A stretch of 64,000 bases of DNA from positions 5,681,919-5,745,918 of the forward strand of contig CP154954.1 of assembly GCA_039621445.1 (NCBI GenBank). Direction: 5' to 3'. Positions 9,572-19,559 of the stretch are shown here, one piece after another; the first letter of the stretch is position 1; each line of letters starts with the position of its first letter. Position numbers and translations under genes: made by a program. Source of the DNA: Euglena gracilis (Eukaryota; Euglenida; Euglenophyceae; Euglenales). The notes beneath the pieces were generated by a model. It saw only the letters and a program-made list of their open reading frames with translations. It searched no databases and had not been told where the DNA came from.

Positions 9572-11855
9572 TGGTCGCAGAGGTAGACTGCCCAATTTTG
9601 ATTCCCCTCCAACATGCGGCTACGAACAACAAGCTGAAAAACGACCAGAAACTGAAAAAACTGACGCTGACGTGCCAGCTGCCGAAACCGCCATCGCTAG
9701 GGTGGTGGAGCCGGCGGAGGGCAACTCAGCCATGTACCAAACCCTGGATGTGCCAGCTGCCTTAACCGCCATCGCTAGGGTGGTGGAGCAGGCGGATGGT
9801 TTCCCAGCCACGAACCAAACAATGGAAATGCCAGCTGCCTTAACCGCCATCGCTAGGGTGGTGCAGCCGGCAAATGGCTTTGCCGCCATGTACCAATCAC
9901 TGGACAGCAACAGGTGGACTGAAACTGAACAAGACGGCACAGACATTACAGTGCCACGGACATGCAATGACAGCCCACGTGTCATTGCCATGGTGCACAT
10001 GGACCAGGACGACACCGAACAGACCGGTCCAGCACCAGATTACACAGAACTGGACGAAAACAACGAACCGTACTTCGACGAACAGGTGTTTGCACCACAA
10101 AACTGGTACCAACAGCCAGAAACGGACACTCAGAACGACCAAAACTGGCAAACTGCAACAGCACAGCAACCAGGAACCCAGAGTTTTGCACTGGTGGCGG
10201 TACGACAGAGCCCGGAACAACCAGACCGCCTCCAGGGTGAAACTGAAACTTCGTACCAGGAACCTTCGTACAGCTCGTACGAGATTCCACAGCCGGAACC
10301 ACAGAACCAGAACACTGACTGGGACTGGTGGTCGAACTTTGCGTACGAAACTGGACAGCTGACCCAGGAATTTCAACAGTTCAGACGCAAAACTGAACAG
10401 ACGAACCAACAAACGGCAGAAACTCTGCAGCAGCTGCAACAAACAACGACGGAATGGGTCAGCGAACTGCACGCAACAGTCAACAGACAGGGTGAAGCAC
10501 TCATGACAGAAATAAACGGCAGACACGAAGAACTGACGACAGTCCTGGCAACAACCCAAGCAAACATGGAACAGGTGACCGTCAACCAGAACAGGCTGTA
10601 CCAGGAACATTTTAACGGAATGTCACAGCAGATCACAGAAATCAGGGAAATGTCTGGCTCACTGGGTGAAAAGCTCAGGGAATTTCACAGTTTTCTACAG
10701 ATGGCAGGTGGAAACGCACAGAACCAGGGTGAACATCTGGTTGGTTTACTACACCGACAGCGAGAAAACGAAAAAACAACTGCAGAACTGCAACAAAGAT
10801 TGGCTGTGGCAGAAGAACGGGTCGCAGGAATCACAGGCGGAGTCCAAACGGTGAACAGCAAAGTGGACGAAACTGTGGCAACAGTGTCCAGAAAGGTTGA
10901 AAACCTCAGAGGCGAAATCAGCAGTGTGGTGGAAAAAATTCAGAAGGAAATGGGCAGTGAAATCCGAAATCTGACAGGACGGGTTCAGCAGCAGGAAACA
11001 AAAACGACAACAACCATTCAAAACTGTGATTACCTGCACAAAAAACTAGTCGAACTGCAGAAAATCCCAGATCAGCAGCAGCAGATTACACAGCTGAACG
11101 AGGAAATCGGCAGACTGAAACGACAGGTGGAAACTCTGACCTCCAACGAAGAAAAACAGAAACAACGCACTGAACGTCTGAACCTGGAGGTCGGCAACCT
11201 GGGTCACAGGGTGGACGAAACAGCCCAAACGACTCAAAAACTGCTGGGTGAACTACAAAAAGGGACAATTAAAACAGGAACACATGACACATCTGAACAT
11301 GCCAAATGGCTGGAAATGACATCTGCCATTGGCTCAGTGACAACCAGGGTCGGTCAACTGGAAGCAAAACTGGCTGGTCTGACAACAAAAACTGCAGAAC
11401 GGGAGACACATGACAACGGCATTTGGCAGCATTTACATTCTCTGACCACGGAACTGCAAACACAGCAGAAACGGTGGACAGAACAGCTGGTGACCCTGGA
11501 CAGAAAAATCAGTACTGTGACAAAAACGACTGAAAACCTGACTGAAAAACTGGAAAGGCAAAACACCCAGCAAATTACAACCCCCAGCCCTAGCCTGGCT
11601 GAAATACCCAAACTTTTTGAAAATCTTTGCATTTCCTCTCGCCCAGCCTGCACAGGGGCCTTCGGGCCAGAGTCAGGGGCCAGCCCAGCCCGCAGGAAAC
11701 CAAGGGACGGGGACCCCAGAACCCCAGGCCTGTCAAACGGGGACGGGGACCCCACAACCCCTGACAGGTATGTTCAGACAGAGCAGCCAGCAGTGGGGGG
11801 ACAAAACACCACACCCAAAAATGGAAGGAGGAGCTGCAGCACTGGGGACCGTTAA
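9447..11855 (+). CDS. Type 3 gypsy Gag N-terminal region, coiled coil
   Basis: An 802-residue open frame starting at ATG 9447, inside the inferred LTR. Residues about 75-155 hold three copies of a roughly 35-residue repeat built around AALTAIARVVE. Residues about 320-720 are rich in Gln, Glu, Lys and hydrophobic heptads, a long predicted coiled coil. The partner ORF in the type 2 element (44860-47397) has the same plan, so I call this the N-terminal part of Gag, probably an assembly or multimerisation module. It ends with a stop at 11853-11855. The Gag core lies in the +1 frame from about 11617, so it is either a separate protein or joined by frameshifting. Confidence 0.65.
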   Translation: MQFLKQAARGIENTLGRVKDPTQRGAGPEGLETPGRAPRLQHGRRGRLPNFDSPPTCGYEQQAEKRPETEKTDADVPAAETAIARVVEPAEGNSAMYQTLDVPAALTAIARVVEQADGFPATNQTMEMPAALTAIARVVQPANGFAAMYQSLDSNRWTETEQDGTDITVPRTCNDSPRVIAMVHMDQDDTEQTGPAPDYTELDENNEPYFDEQVFAPQNWYQQPETDTQNDQNWQTATAQQPGTQSFALVAVRQSPEQPDRLQGETETSYQEPSYSSYEIPQPEPQNQNTDWDWWSNFAYETGQLTQEFQQFRRKTEQTNQQTAETLQQLQQTTTEWVSELHATVNRQGEALMTEINGRHEELTTVLATTQANMEQVTVNQNRLYQEHFNGMSQQITEIREMSGSLGEKLREFHSFLQMAGGNAQNQGEHLVGLLHRQRENEKTTAELQQRLAVAEERVAGITGGVQTVNSKVDETVATVSRKVENLRGEISSVVEKIQKEMGSEIRNLTGRVQQQETKTTTTIQNCDYLHKKLVELQKIPDQQQQITQLNEEIGRLKRQVETLTSNEEKQKQRTERLNLEVGNLGHRVDETAQTTQKLLGELQKGTIKTGTHDTSEHAKWLEMTSAIGSVTTRVGQLEAKLAGLTTKTAERETHDNGIWQHLHSLTTELQTQQKRWTEQLVTLDRKISTVTKTTENLTEKLERQNTQQITTPSPSLAEIPKLFENLCISSRPACTGAFGPESGASPARRKPRDGDPRTPGLSNGDGDPTTPDRYVQTEQPAVGGQNTTPKNGRRSCSTGDR
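9572..9583 (+). promoter_or_regulatory. Primer-binding site of type 3 element
   Basis: TGGTCGCAGAGG differs by one base from TGGTAGCAGAGG of the type 2 element at 44952 and sits directly after the inferred LTR end. Confidence 0.5.
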
Positions 11856-12931
11856 CTCGGCTTCCCTGGTGGGGCAGCTCATCCAGCAAGAACTAAAAAC
11901 TGCCTTGACACCGTTAATTGCCCAACTGACTCGACAAACAGAACAACGACCGACTGCAGTCACGACCAGCCCAGCTCTTTCGACAAACCCGACAAGCCCA
12001 GCACCACAGCCAACCCAGCCGACTCAACAGATTTCACAGCCAGTGACGACGCAACAAAACCCACAGTCCCGGACTCGGGGCTTGTTCATGCGGGCAGACG
12101 AAACCGAAACTCAGAACACAGCCACAACAACCTGGGTGGGACCCCAGATGGGGTCTACCCAAACTGCCATCCACCACATAGGAGAGGAAACAGTGGTGGC
12201 ACCCGTGGCAACGGCCCCGGCAGCATCCTTCGGGCTGCTGCTGGGTCCAGTGGGCGCGGCAATGACAAAAGACCTGGTAAGACCAACACTGCAGGGGAAT
12301 TTCGCAGATTTTGCCGTGAAATTTCCGATGTACCTGCAGCGTGTGTCAGCCGGTCAGGGGTCCCTGACCGATGACCTGAAACTGTCACTGCTGGAGGGCA
12401 GCCTGGACAGTGCCAGCAAACTGGAACTACAACGCAGACAGGAACGCGGTGAGAAAATAAAATACCAGGAATTTTGGAACTGGATGTGTCAGAAATACGG
12501 TGGAGACACACAATCAGCCATCAAAGACGAACTGAAAAACCTGAGACCAAAAACGGAAGGAAAACTGACTCTGGAAGCGTGGAGGGAGTTTGAAGCCCAT
12601 TTCAAACTCCTCTACAGCAGGCTGGAAAATCCATCAGAGGAAGACGCTTACAACCTGGTGGCTGAAAAAAATGCCTGAAACACAACGCAGAAGCTGCATC
12701 AGGGAACAGGACCGCAGAAATCAGGACAGACCAACACTGAAACTGAAAGGGGTCACGAACATTGCAAACGTACCCGATGCAACAACGGAAGAAGTTCGTG
12801 ACCTGGTGGCAGCAACTGTGGGTACAGGTGAAAATTTTCAGGTGGCGCGGGACGGACAAAACTTCAGGATCCAACTGCACAGCAGCAGAGCTGCTGAACT
12901 GCTCCTGATGAAAACGGTTCAACGCTGCTGA
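11617..12931 (+). pseudogene. Type 3 gypsy Gag core
   Basis: Open from 11617 to 12678, first ATG near 11770, then continued in another frame to 12931. The core carries LGPVGAAMTKDLVRP, FAVKFPMYLQRVSAGQG, KLELQRRQERGEK, FWNWMCQKYGGDTQSA and LYSRLENPSEEDAYNLV. Each has a clear counterpart in the type 2 Gag at 47.5-47.9 kb, which identifies a retrotransposon capsid-like region. A one-base frameshift near 12660 breaks it. It overlaps the upstream coiled-coil ORF by about 240 bases in the +1 frame, the same relative frame as in type 2. Confidence 0.7.
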
Positions 12932-12996
12932 CTGGACATAAACCCCACTTCACACAGGTGCAAGCAAGACTGACTCTGGATTGACTGTTCCAACGT

Positions 12997-13641
12997 GTGG
13001 AACCCGAACTCAGGTGCCAACAACAGTCAGACTCCCTGGGTAGGGGGTACAACGGCTGGCAGAACCAACCTCGTGAAAACAGATCACGGTCGATGGACCG
13101 CAGGGGTTACGTCAGGGAAGTAAAGGAGGAGGAGAAAACAAAATCCAGAAGTCGGACACCACCTTCCAGATCCCGACCCAACTCCCCTGGACCTCGAACC
13201 CCAACACCCGAAAAACCCAGACCCCCTTCTCCACGCCAGCAGGTGCCCATGGCAGTTTCAGAACAGCCTGGCCAGGGACGGTACACCAACTGGTCAGACT
13301 GGGGACAAAACGACTGGGGCAAAGGCAAAGGAAAGGGGAAAGGTCAAAACTGGGGTTCAACCCAAAACTGGAACCAGAACCAGAACTGGAATCAGAATTA
13401 CGGCAAAGGCTACGATTCAGGAAAGGGATACAACTCTGGTAAAGGATATGATTCTGGGAAGGGGAGCGGGAAAGGAAAAGGCAAAGGGCAGCCACAGCCA
13501 CAGCCAGCAGCAACGAAAACTGAACCGCAGCCTCAGCAAACCAACTCACAGGAGCCAGCCAACCAGCCACAGGGACAGCCAAAGGCAGAAGCATCTTCCA
13601 GCAATCGCTGGCAACCAGTTCAAAACCCAGAACGGAAGTGA
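12997..13641 (+). CDS. Type 3 gypsy Gag C-terminal basic low-complexity region
   Basis: The first residues (VEPELRCQQQSDSLGR) align with type 2 Gag just after the capsid region (ENELRCQERSDSYGR). The rest is an SR/Pro-rich stretch followed by GKGKGKG runs, N/Q/W repeats and YDSGKG or YNSGKG units. No CCHC zinc knuckle is present, although type 2 has two at this position. A basic, aromatic and Gly-rich tail could replace them in nucleic-acid binding, which is inference. The frame ends in TGA (13639-13641). The pol frame continues in phase after it. Confidence 0.6.
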   Translation: MEPELRCQQQSDSLGRGYNGWQNQPRENRSRSMDRRGYVREVKEEEKTKSRSRTPPSRSRPNSPGPRTPTPEKPRPPSPRQQVPMAVSEQPGQGRYTNWSDWGQNDWGKGKGKGKGQNWGSTQNWNQNQNWNQNYGKGYDSGKGYNSGKGYDSGKGSGKGKGKGQPQPQPAATKTEPQPQQTNSQEPANQPQGQPKAEASSSNRWQPVQNPERK

Positions 13642-14003
13642 AGGGGCTGCGGCCTGAGGGTAGGGGACGAGAGGGGCGACTCTCTGCAGACACAACCGAA
13701 ACAACAAAACAAAACAAGGGAACCAGGTCCAGAGCCGCAGCGGTAATACACCCTGGGTAAGGGAGGTAAGAAAAAACCACAAAAGAAAAACATCCTGAAA
13801 AAAAAACGACTCCACAGCCCAGAACCGAAAAGGGAACAGGTCAGCTGCAGGTTCGGCAGAGCAGCTTCACGGTGGGTGTCTGAAAACTACCACGTGAAGG
13901 AAGAAAAAATGTCAGAAATTCTCTCACACTTCGGGGTCCAGCCCCAGCTGGACGCCTTTGCAACGGAAAAAAACAAAAGATTCCCGCAGTGGTGGGGATC
14001 TGG
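13642..14003 (+). pseudogene. Type 3 gypsy pol start with Dam-like domain fragment
   Basis: In the same frame as the upstream Gag tail, after its TGA, the reading continues through one TAA (13744-13746). It reaches ENYHVKEEKMSEILSHFG and LDAFATEKNKRFPQWWGSG, closely matching the start of the Dam-like domain in type 2 pol (49.55-49.67 kb). The non-autonomous element copy 2 then cuts it off at 14004, before the NPPY motif. Its original continuation lies on the far side of the inversion, where the sequence is minisatellite, so the rest is lost. Confidence 0.7.
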
Positions 14004-14280
14004 TGTGGCATTGGACATGTCCCTACGCATTCTGCAATTAAGCCTGGCGCAAATGTCAGCGCGCGCAGGCACACTTTTTTTGTAAAAAATTCTGGTTGTT
14101 TGCTTTGCAGGCAATCAGCGTACAACTTTGTCCATGTTTACCTCCAAGTCTGGTGCAAATGGGATTGCGTGCAGTGGAAGTTACAAGTTATAAGATTTTT
14201 TGAAGAAATACACTGTGAAGAAAAAGGGAGATTTTTTTGAGAAGCCCAGCCCCAGCAAAAGGGCAAGAGCCCTTTTTACA
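14004..14280 (+). repeat. 5' LTR of non-autonomous element copy 2
   Basis: Reverse complement of 8270-8548 with few differences. Confidence 0.85.
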
Positions 14281-14799
14281 CAAAGTTGAATGATTTTCGG
14301 GGGTGAGTGCGGGGGGAGTTGGCTCCAGAGGGATGCCCCACCCGACCTTTTTGAAGGTGGAGGTGAGAGTTGGCTCACGAGTTGATGCCCCCCCCCCCTT
14401 TGGAGAAGGGTGGAGGGGAGAGTTGGCTCACGAGTTGATGCCCCCCCCCCTGTCCAAGAGAGTGGTGGGGAGAGTTGGCTCACGAGTTGATGCCCCCCCC
14501 CCCCTGTGCAAGGGAGGTGGGGAGAGATGGCTCACGAGTTGATGCCCCACCCCCCCTGAGAAAGAAGTGGGGAGAGTTGGCTCACGAGTTGATGCCCCAC
14601 CCATGAGACAGAGGTGAGGGAGAGTGGCTCACGAGTTGATGCCCCCCCCCCCTGTTTGAGATTCGGTGGCACCGAGTTCGCCAAGTTGGGGTTGGGAGAG
14701 TTCGGCTCTTTCGAGATGCCCCCCCCCCCCCTGTGAAGGACAAGTCCAATGGCCAAGGGAGTCAAGTATGGAGACTGGGTCTCCTTTTGGGAAGGGGAG

Positions 14800-15078
14800 T
14801 GTGGCATTGGACATGTCCCTACGCATTCTGCAATTAAGCCTGGCGCAAATGTCAGCGCGCGCGCAGGCACACCTTTTTTGTAAAAAATTCTGGTTGTTTG
14901 CTTTGCAGGCAATCAGCGTACAACTTTGTCCATGTTTACCTCCAAGTCTGGTGCAAATGGGATTGCGTGCAGTGGAAGTTACAAGTTATAAGATTTTATG
15001 AAGAAATACACTGTGAAGAAAAAGGGAGATTTTTTTGAGAAGCCCAGCCCCAGCAAAAGGGCAAGAGCCCTTTTTACA
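14800..15078 (+). repeat. 3' LTR of non-autonomous element copy 2
   Basis: Direct repeat of 14004-14280, preceded by a purine tract (GGGAAGGGGAG) and followed by ACAT, which restores the type 1 gag sequence seen uninterrupted near 29450. Confidence 0.85.
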
Positions 15079-16277
15079 ACATGTTGCATGCGCGACATAC
15101 CCCCACACCGGAGAGTCCCCGTATTACGGGTGACCAACAGGGTTTGCGACCGGATTTGCGGTACCAGGATTCACCTTCACCAGAAATTTCGCGATTCCTA
15201 CAGGAATCCGGAAAGGATACGCTTGGTGCTCGAGCGTACCCAGGCCCAAAACCGCGGAATACCACCGATGGTCATTTCGTTTCTCAGAAAGAATTCAAGG
15301 GCACCATCACAATCGCGAATAAGGTGAAACCCCAGTGGGATGGTGATCCAACCACATGGAGACAGTTTTTCCGGGACTGGGAATACTACTGGGCATTGAA
15401 AGGGCCAACCCAGGACACAAACCTGGAGGTGATCAAGATGGAATTCATCGATTGCCTCCCTAGGGATGAGAAGGAGCGCGCGCGACAACTTGTTATTCGC
15501 TACCGCGTTTCCTTTGATGACCTGGTAGAGCAATACGCTTCCACAAGTTCAACTTTGGTCGCTGGGATTACCCTGGAGACCAAGTGGCGGCAATGCGCCC
15601 CACCCGATCGGAAGTGGAAGTCCATTGACCTTTGGTATGCCAAACGGTTAGGACTTGCCGCTGAAGTGGATGAACTGAGTGAAAAGCAAATGCGCGAACA
15701 GTTTTACGCTGCTCTCATGCGTTTTACGCCTAGCCTCATCAAGGATATCCACCGTGAGGAGTTGGCGAGTCATCCAATGACTCTTGACCAACGCTGGAAT
15801 TACGTTTCCAAGCAATTGAAGCTATCACAGCTTCTTGGTCAGATTCAGTCCGCGTATAACACACACCCAACCGCTGGATTACCGGCTGGTTCGGTGAATG
15901 CATTGCAAAAATCACCTGTTTTACCCACTTCACCCACCACGGGACCGAAAACGCGATACCCGCGTTCTTCGGACCAATCCACGGATAAAGTGTGCTTTTT
16001 GTGCAACAAATCGGGACATATGTCTCGGGAATGTCCTAATCCAGAAGAGCGAAAGCGTATTCAGAGTCCGCGAGGCTCGACCTCATCACGAGGTTCGGGA
16101 TCTTCCGCATTTTCACGCCAATCGGGCAATTCACGGTCATCGGGTCACCGTTTCGGTGGTAGTAGCCGCCGGATCCCGTTCTGCGACGAGCGGAAACACG
16201 GTACCCCTCGGGGTAGGTCACCCGGTGCCCCGTCCAAGAAGATTGATTTTTATCGCGAGACATCGCGATCGCGTTAG
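15079..16277 (+). CDS. Type 1 gypsy Gag core with zinc knuckle (+ copy)
   Basis: Structural protein of the type 1 chromovirus. The frame holds a capsid-like region (WDGDPTTWRQFFRDWEYYW, YASTSSTLVAGITLETKW, QMREQFYAALMRFTPSL) and then a CCHC zinc knuckle (CFLCNKSGHMSREC, about 15990-16032). Ser/Arg/Gly-rich sequence follows to the stop at 16275-16277. The ATG at 15081 is created at the junction with the inserted LTR element and is not the native start. The native N-terminus lies at 9092-8549 before inversion. It matches 28147-29453 in the - copy. Confidence 0.8.
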
Positions 16278-16724
16278 CGAAGCGTATCATCCTCTTCGCG
16301 ATCCTCATCGGGAAAACCCCGATACACCGGTCATGGTCGACGGGATACCCGCTCAACACGGCGGTTTGACGGGAAATCGGGATACCGATCCCCCCGTTAC
16401 ACAGAATCGCGACACAAATCCCGGTGTTCTTTTTGTGGATCGAGTGATCACCACTCACCCAAATGTCCGCGTTCTCGTTCCCCCCGCCCTGGTCAACGTC
16501 ATCGCGGTATGAATCGCGGTGACAAGGGTCAACCCTCCAACCGCCATAAAGTCGGTTTCAAGATATCTTGTTTGGAGGATGACACCCCGGCTTCGGGCAG
16601 GGAGGGTGATGAGACCACGGATACTGATTTCGACGAGGCCCGCATGGCGGTGCGCACGTTGAAATCCGTTTATACCTCTAAAAGGCCCATAGCCGGCTAT
16701 TCGGCCGGTTCGGACCTGGAGTAG
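16278..16724 (+). pseudogene. Type 1 gypsy second zinc knuckle and linker (+ copy)
   Basis: In shifted frames, sequence at about 16420-16480 encodes a second CCHC knuckle (CSFCGSSDHHSPKC). A linker (16509-16724) then ends with stop at 16722-16724. The - copy shows the same knuckle at 28.1 kb. Frameshifts separate it from Gag here. Confidence 0.6.
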
Positions 16725-16929
16725 GGGAGCCCGAGGTCCGAGGGCACGGACCTCTGGGCTGATGAACAGATGGAGGTAGGACCTGATCAACCCTGCCCCC
16801 CCTGCCCATCTGCCTTTCTGGTCGGTACCCATAAAATTTTCGGATCCCCCACCCCCCACTCCAACTTTCCGCTCGGAATGTTGTGCAAAGTAGGAAAGGG
16901 ATCATGGGAAAGCTGTCAAGAAAACGTAT

Positions 16930-17387
16930 TTTCGCCAGACCCTTCACTTTGCTTACCACTCATGGAACTTTTGGTCCAAGCGGAAATCAAAATCCAAAAT
17001 TTTTGTGCAAAAGTCAAAATGATCATTGACACTGGTTGTCGCATTGCACTACTTTTTCGGTTCGGGTTGATACCAACCCCCCTCTTGGTGCAAGCCAAGA
17101 AGCCGATCAAAATTACGACGGCTGACAACACCCCCATGTGCCGTGGTGACTTGGGATGCTTTTTGGACATTGTCCTACCCCTCATCCCCAAGCACCACTC
17201 ACACCCCCCCCAACCGCAAAATTTTCCGGATACCTGGGGATACGAATCCGGAATCCACGGTTCGGACGTAATTCTGGGATACCCCTTTTTACGTCAGCAC
17301 CGGCTGGTAGTGGATTGCCACTCCCACGGTTTGCGCACATCACCATTCTCTTCATTGCCCCCCAAACCTTCAGCACCTGTGGCGTAA
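16930..17387 (+). CDS. Type 1 gypsy aspartic protease (+ copy)
   Basis: Retropepsin-like region that would cleave the polyprotein. The active-site segment MIIDTGCRIALLFRFGLIP carries Asp-Thr-Gly. About 75 residues later GSDVILGYPFLRQHRLVVDC matches the second conserved retropepsin block. It sits between the Gag linker and a Cys-rich or Dam-like region, and its open frame ends at 17385-17387. The - copy at 27568-26927 has the same motifs. Confidence 0.75.
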
Positions 17388-17599
17388 ACCGCGACGACCA
17401 CCAATTTTTCCACACCGTTTTCGAAAAATTTTACCCCGTTACCAACCACACTAACCAACGTTTTCCATTCCGGGTGTACCGAGAAAGTTCACCCCCTGCC
17501 CATTGACACACCAACTTCCGTTCCCATGAGGCAGGGCAAGCGAGTAGCGGTACCCCCCTCGTTTCACTGGGTTACAAGACGATAGCCCAAAGGCCTGAA

Positions 17600-18049
17600 G
17601 TGATCACGGTGTCGAGTAGTCACCCAGCTGCACCAATACCCCGTTTTCCACCAGATGTATCGCTGTCAGATACATCTGTACACCCCCCAGCAGCTTCAAA
17701 AGCGCATCCCAACTTTTACACACACCCTCACCAGACCAACATGTGCGACCAGGACCACTACTCTGACACTTCCTTCCAATGTGTGCACTGTAGGAGAATT
17801 TCCGCTCAGCCAGCTTTCGATTGTGGATGCCTAGTCCAAACACCAACGTTTCGCGTAACCATACACTTGGTTGCGGATCGCAATGCGCGACCGTACATCA
17901 AGTGCTCCAACAACGAGGTATTGCCTTGTTGTTTGGGACCGCGAAATCCGTGTCACACACCTCCCCCACCTCCATCTGGCACGATATGGACTGGGTATGC
18001 ACCCATCCAACCCATCAACCTTGGGAATGCCCCTAGGGAGTGTGGATGA
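17600..18049 (+). CDS. Cys-rich linker between protease and Dam-like region, unknown
   Basis: An open frame with several Cys clusters (FQCVHCRRIS, CGCLVQTP, CCLGPRNPC) and Pro-rich ends. The - copy (26472-26966) keeps much of this frame, so it is probably part of the polyprotein. I recognise no domain. A metal-binding role is only a guess from the Cys spacing. Confidence 0.4.
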   Translation: MITVSSSHPAAPIPRFPPDVSLSDTSVHPPAASKAHPNFYTHPHQTNMCDQDHYSDTSFQCVHCRRISAQPAFDCGCLVQTPTFRVTIHLVADRNARPYIKCSNNEVLPCCLGPRNPCHTPPPPPSGTIWTGYAPIQPINLGNAPRECG

Positions 18050-18119
18050 CACACCCTTGACCTATGTTTACGGATCCCTGAATTGTGTTACCGCTCTTCA
18101 ACCCGCGAACCAGGTCGAC

Positions 18120-18640
18120 ACCTACGCGATGCGTGTATGGAACGCATTTAATTTTGGGTCAATACCGTATTTTGGAGGAATGGTTCTCCAAGATCGCGGC
18201 TTTGGCTGATTCCTTCGATTTGTCGTTGGAAAATGATGCGTTTTCATCAAAAGCGCATGTGCGCTTGTCGCGATATTGGTCGCGACATTCCAACGCATGT
18301 TAAATTTCGGGTGATACGGTGCTCTGGATGCACCCTCCCCCAAAACTTATCCCGGATGTGGTGGAGAAAATCCTTCGCGATGAAGCGCGAGGAGCTCTCC
18401 TCATACCCGTCAATCCGAATGCAGATTGGTTTCACCAATTATCCTATGTGTGTTTTCATTGGTGGGACTTACCCGCTGATGCACCACTATTTGAGGATTT
18501 TTGTGGTATATTATTACCACCTGTTAAAGAAATCATTTTTCGCGTTTGTTTCTTCGACGCATTCGGAATATTCGATTTGCGTGTGCCAAGATACCTTGGT
18601 ACCAATGGGGATGCCACACCCTCAACGCAGACTTCTGCGG
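18120..18640 (+). pseudogene. Dam-like methyltransferase domain of type 1 gypsy, eroded (+ copy)
   Basis: Across two frames the sequence reads FSKIAALADSFDLSLENDAF, SRYWSRHSN, then DTVLWMHPPPKLIPDVVEKI, GALLIPVNPNADWFHQL. Order and spacing match the Dam-like domains of the DIRS-like and type 2 elements (DAF, WINPPY, ILVIPRWP). The catalytic NPPY-type motif is HPPP here and YPPP in the - copy, so methyl transfer is unlikely. The position between protease and RT is unusual for a Ty3/gypsy polyprotein. The + copy also carries a stop near 18301. Confidence 0.6.
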
Positions 18641-18699
18641 TCATTGAGAGTGCGGACCAACGCCCCAAGTCTGCTGACTACTGTTCGCGAATTACTCGC

Positions 18700-19520
18700 G
18701 ACTTCCATGGTGTACTGGATAACCCAGTTTACGCCTGCGACAACCCCCGCGATTCGCGGTCCGTTCGGTGTTTGCAAAATCGAGCTCAAGGATGGCGCTA
18801 AGCCCATGCACCGGAAATTCTTCCGTTGTTCGGGTGAACGCGAACAAGCTCCCAACGAGATGATTGAGAAGCTCATCCAGCGGAAGTGGATTATCTCTTC
18901 TAAGAGCGAATGGACATCACAAGCCTTTGTGGTGCCCAAACCAGCTGACCAGTCTGGTCAGAAGAAGTGGAGACTGGTGCTGGATTACCGGTACCTGAAC
19001 TCCCAAACGAAGGATGACCCCTTCCCGTTACCGCTTATCGAGGATTTGATCACGAGACAATCGGATAACCGGTTGTGGTCAATCTTTGATCTGGAGGACG
19101 GTTTCCATCAGATGCACTTGCATACTGATTCGCAACCGTACACGGCATTCGTGACATCCAACGGTGTGTACCAACGGACGGTACTCCCCATGGGTGTTAA
19201 GAATGGCCCAGCCATGTTTCAGCGCATGATCCAGTGGGTTTTTGCGCGATTTACCGTTTGCTCTGGTCTACATCGATGATGTACTGGTGGGAACCGAACC
19301 GCCATCCGCGAAATCGGGCGAGGATGTCCTCGAACCGCATTATCGCGATGTGCGGGCGGTATTATCCGCGTTCAAAAAGCATTTGCTTTTTGTGAAGGGT
19401 TCCAAAATGCACCTGTTTCGCAGAATTATTAAGTTTTGCGGGCACGTCCTGAGCAACGGGCAGCGTGAAGCCGCACCCAGCAAGATGGAGGCCATTAAGA
19501 AATGGACTCCTGAGGTAATT
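18700..19520 (+). pseudogene. Type 1 gypsy reverse transcriptase (+ copy)
   Basis: RNA-dependent DNA polymerase of the element. Visible blocks are FVVPKPADQSGQKKWRLVLD, IFDLEDGFHQMHLH, VLPMGVKNGPAMFQRMI, and the catalytic YIDD at 19269-19280 followed by VLVGTE. A frameshift just before YIDD (about 19245) splits the domain. About 90 bases encoding the thumb/connection are missing near 19530 relative to the - copy (24.9-25.0 kb). The RT is Ty3/gypsy-type and inactive in this copy. Confidence 0.85.
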
Positions 19521-19559
19521 AGGAACTTAAAATCGCGGTACCCCTAACCCGACAACTCA

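Larger units (their letters stand above)
8549..14003. other. Inverted segment between two LTR elements
   Basis: The flanks of the two non-autonomous elements are swapped. Copy 1 is CCAG...ATGT and copy 2 is CTGG...ACAT. Inverting 8549-14003 gives both elements perfect 4-bp duplications (CCAG/CCAG and ACAT/ACAT). It also rejoins type 1 gag sequence at 9092-8549 to its continuation at 15079. The uninterrupted homologue at 29440-29470 shows the unoccupied ATGT site. Recombination between inverted element copies is the simplest explanation. Confidence 0.85.
14004..15078 (+). mobile_element. Non-autonomous LTR element, copy 2
   Basis: LTRs at 14004-14280 and 14800-15078 (TGTGGC...TTTACA) flank only 519 bp: the tandem-repeat array (14320-14735), some flanking sequence and a polypurine tract (14785-14799). 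It is a shorter form of copy 1 in the opposite orientation and lacks the GH-repeat ORF. Flanks are CTGG and ACAT, exchanged with those of copy 1. Confidence 0.85.
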
